Positions 51,808 to 64,000 of a stretch of DNA of 64,000 nt are shown in pieces (the first letter of the stretch is position 1; every line of letters begins with the position of its first letter). The translations under genes and the position numbers were made by a program. Source of the DNA: Halisarca cf. caerulea (Eukaryota; Porifera; Demospongiae; Chondrillida; Halisarcidae). Where the stretch lies: positions 1,257,501 through 1,321,500 of the forward strand of contig CAUJGJ010000242.1 in assembly GCA_963170055.1 (NCBI GenBank), read 5' to 3'. The notes under the pieces are model-generated. The model was not told where the DNA came from and made no database searches. It was given only the letters and a program-made list of their open reading frames with translations.

Positions 51808-52553
51808 CATGTGAGCTATGTCTGATTTGGGACATAACTCAAAATAGCCTCAATAGAGTGATGTTGAAATGAACTTATAATTTACATTGCAAACACATTG
51901 GAGTCATGTTGGTGTTCTTCTCAAGGCAATCCACAAGTCGATTGTCTTGCTACAAGCACTTTCTTCATCTTTACTGTCGAATAGACAATAAAGCAAAACA
52001 CTGTGGTGAAAACCTCAGCTTCTGACCACACAAATAGGTTTAAACGACTCCATATAAGACTCATAAGTGGCCTGAAAGATTCTTGCAGAGCACATGCTGC
52101 TGTTATGTCCAGGAGGTTACATCATTTCCCAAGGTCTCCAGCACAAAACACAGGACATACCTTGAACAACAAAAGGTACAAAGCATCAGGAATTTTTTAC
52201 CACGGTTTGGACTATTGGGAACCCGATGGCACTATTGCCGATGCTCAAAGTCGAGATCTTTACCACCATGATTTTTGAAGTAAATTTCAGCTTGAAAAGT
52301 ACTCTTCGTGAGACTGTAGTCACACACTGTCAGGTGAAAATTGGTACATTTAAAAACGTCGTCATTCGGCTTGGTTATGAGGGAGTAAACAGTTTTGCTC
52401 TGACGTCACTGAACACTTCGGGTTAAATTACACCGGCCTGCTGCACACAATAAGACCTTGGAATGTGTTGTGCTTTACCACATAACTTAAAACCACATAC
52501 ACACCCCATTTGTGAAAAAAAAACTGGTCTGGATTTGGACATAATATACCTGG
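51808..52553. mobile_element. Short relative of the 3.4-kb inverted-repeat element
   Basis: Starts GTGAGCTATGTCTGATT and ends, inverted, CCAGGTATATTATGTCC. Its first 520 bp align with 20706-21265, including the internal hairpin. It lacks the gag-like gene. It sits in the gene M 5' intron. Diverged, so older than the large copy. Confidence 0.8.
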
Positions 52554-53487
52554 AGTGCATAATTTTGGGAATAATTGTCTATAGCTTGACATGGGAATTC
52601 GTCTAATAGTATGCAATCATTGACTTGAAAAAAAACACCTCTGAAAATTCATAATCAATAATCTTTTTAAGTGAAATATATTACTTTTAATAATAATAAT
52701 AAATATAATGACGATGGCAGTCTGCAGTTACTTTTAAATGAGGGTTTATCTGTAGATAAGACCAGGGTTCTATGATTTGTCTCTCCAAAATTTAAGACAA
52801 TGTTGGTTGTTTATTTATTATTCTAATAACAGTATCCAGGAACAATCGTGATACAAACCAACATCCTGGTGACACAGGGTTACCACGATACAGAGCTTGG
52901 TTCTCTCACCGTGACAATGCATGCACACATATATGGTCCTGCATTTTAAGGCAGAATGAAAGGAAGGCTAACGCGTACGCAAAGTATTAGCGATACTCCA
53001 TGCATGCACATGCAAATACGGTAAATATTATTATAATGCTTAGTCTTGCTCTGACGAGAGGACATTACTAACCTAAGGACTACCTTCAAGTTGATCGAGT
53101 TCGAATATACTCCATTTCTAAGATTTAATTCCATATAATGCGATCGCGGCCCCGATATACTCAGAGTTTCTATATAATCGCTAGTCGTAAAGGATCGAGT
53201 CTACAACGGATCACTTATATTAATTACTGTGTACGTACATGTGCAGGTGAAGGTCTAGGCAAAGGGCGATGGGGTCCTTCCTCGGGTATGCTACTTATAG
53301 CGGCATAGTTGTCATTGATGAATCCCCTATTTTTATGGACAGCACTGACTAAGTATAAGGACTGCCAGTTAGCTTCTGTTGACTCTGCTTTCGAATTTTC
53401 GTCTTACCTGGCCCGCTGTACCAAAATATACACAGCGTTCTACCAGCATATTTTCCTTAGTGTATACGCGGATCCGAGTAGGCTTAC
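52554..53487. other. 5' intron of gene M, no recognised feature
   Basis: AT-rich, no exon. 53250-53480 is moderately richer in GC and leads into the conserved leader block. Confidence 0.4.
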
Positions 53488-53580
53488 CTTAATTTGGCTA
53501 CGAAGGACTTCGATTTTCGACTCTGGCTAGGTCTGGATGTACAACACAGGTGAACGAGCATGTGGAGATACCAAAGGTGG
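53488..53580 (-). promoter_or_regulatory. Putative 5' noncoding exon and promoter-proximal block of gene M
   Basis: Matches 18767-18860 upstream of gene L and ends in the same GTAAGC donor (53487-53482). Position 1.87 kb before the signal-peptide exon parallels gene L. Confidence 0.45.
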
Positions 53581-55028
53581 TCAAAATGTAACAATACGCG
53601 TGAAATCACTATAATAATATTATACGTATAATAATGTATAACTGTATAATTGTGGGGTGGTCTTGAGTACCCAGCTTACAATCTGGTTGGGTAATACCGG
53701 TGACGTCATCATCGGCAGTTCCAATTTTGCACGAGTTCCTAATATTATTATAAATTACAATTACATTAATCTATACAGTGAATCACTATTAAGATTATTC
53801 TATTCAAGCATAGATCAATATTCAACAATGGAGACGGAAAGGAATTCAGAAAGAAACTGCGAAATACATTTCCCTCTAGCATTGAAAGCCTTGCCTCATG
53901 CAGTGCCACACAAACAACAATCCCGAAAAAACAATAGTGTAATTAGTGGCACACAGAAATGATTTATATACTCCCCATGGGTTAAAGGTGGGCAGATGGA
54001 TGGATATTGCAGCCATGTTAAATGAACAAGGACATACACAATATCATTATAGAAGTGAAAAACATATAATATTGCAATTGAATTGATACATTGAACACAC
54101 TGACATTGATATTATGTGACAGTTATTATAAACAGTTGAAAGTAAGTGAAGTGGAAAGTAAAGAGCAAATTATAAAGTGTTCTGTACATCACGGTATTTC
54201 TGGTATGGGATGGCATGTGCACTTCTTAAATGTTAACTCTAGCCCTTGCAGTGTAGCTCTATCTACTTGAATGTCGATCGTGCGGTATTAGGGTTAAAGA
54301 TTGGTTATAGGGTTCAGTGTAGATTTACAACAACCCAGACAAGATTTACCATGTCAGTTCCAAACAATAGTGGCAATGTCAAATTTTAGGATTGATAAGG
54401 TTAGATGGGTGAGATCACTCTTAGGAAGTGAACTCTATTCACCATAATTAAATTGCTATTATAATAATAATATTATGTTGAAATTGCGGAATCCATAAAA
54501 AGTGACTGAGACTTATACATGGGAAACAGTACATGAGATGGACTGTCTGGTGTATACATGTCTCAATGGCATGAGAGATTATGATTCATATTATATATCA
54601 AGTCATTTTCAGCTGGATGTTGTCGTCATTTGATAAGAATTAAAGAGGAAGTCATAATCAATGTCATATCTATCACTCATGCAAATACACAAGCCTAAGG
54701 AGAAGTCTCACCCTCATCCTTCCAGGTTCCTGGCCTCATTCACAGATATTCTGAAGCACAATTGCAAGTAACAATTTCGTGTTTAAGAACTCAATAATAT
54801 ATATACGCAAGAGATACGCAATACAAAGTAAATGAGTTATGCTACGTACATCTCTATACCATACCCAAAGAAAACACTTAGCATTAAAGTAATAATATAT
54901 TGTACCTGCAGATGACATGAGTATATAGAATTAACTGTAGGTTATATAATATACTAACTTAAAGCTTAAGTCTTCGGTATAGATAGAACAAAACTATTAT
55001 GCTAAGTTAAATGCCATTATAAAATCTA
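53581..55028. other. Spacer between genes R and M, no recognised gene
   Basis: AT-rich. Includes the 3' UTR of gene R. I found no clear AATAAA on the minus strand here. Plus-strand frame 53657-53962 has no domain. Confidence 0.45.

Positions 55029-64000
<8,972 letters not shown>

Overview
The window is animal nuclear DNA: AT-rich, intron-dense and full of microsatellites and short DNA transposons. All recognised host exons lie on the minus strand. The gene content (receptor tyrosine phosphatases with Ig and many fibronectin III domains, plus a Calx-beta protein) and the repeat content suggest an early-branching marine animal, most likely a sponge. The species is an inference; no sequence search was possible.

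Layout. Three tandem paralogous genes are read right to left. Gene R (55029 to beyond 64000) has an Ig exon, nine FN3 domains and a complete Calx-beta domain, then a stop codon, with no transmembrane or phosphatase part in the window. Gene M (51623 to 25798) is a complete receptor tyrosine phosphatase model: signal peptide, Ig, FN3, Ig, nine more FN3, transmembrane helix, juxtamembrane region, catalytic domain D1 with WPD and HCSAGVGRTG motifs, degenerate D2, and stop codon. Gene L (17103 to beyond position 1) has the same ectodomain plan and runs off the left edge after its juxtamembrane exons. Almost all ectodomain exons are phase 1-1, so domains can be added, lost or swapped in frame. L and M share a constant framework (Ig-FN3-Ig-FN3 at the N-terminus, five FN3 units plus TM near the membrane) around a middle slot that differs: two type-B FN3 exons in L, two type-C in M, seven type-B in R.

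Gene M carries an 8-base deletion in a juxtamembrane exon that shifts the frame before the intact phosphatase exons. One FN3 exon of gene R is split by a 551-bp DNA transposon. Two neighbouring R exons lie in perfect 402-bp tandem copies.

Mobile DNA. Elements with readable target duplications include a Mutator-type MITE (9 bp), a hAT-type MITE (8 bp) and TA-flanked mariner-type MITEs. There is also an 885-bp foldback element, a 3.4-kb inverted-repeat element carrying a gag-like zinc-knuckle gene with a short relative elsewhere, a 5'-truncated LINE, and a decayed gypsy-like gag. Region by region: 1-17.1 kb gene L; 17.1-18.9 kb its 5' intron and putative promoter; 18.9-25.8 kb transposon-rich spacer; 25.8-51.6 kb gene M; 51.6-53.6 kb its 5' intron and putative promoter; 53.6-55.0 kb spacer; 55.0-64.0 kb gene R.

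Working idea: the cluster makes cell-surface recognition receptors. M and L would be phosphatase-linked and R secreted. Modular FN3 cassettes would supply the variation. This is inference from architecture only.
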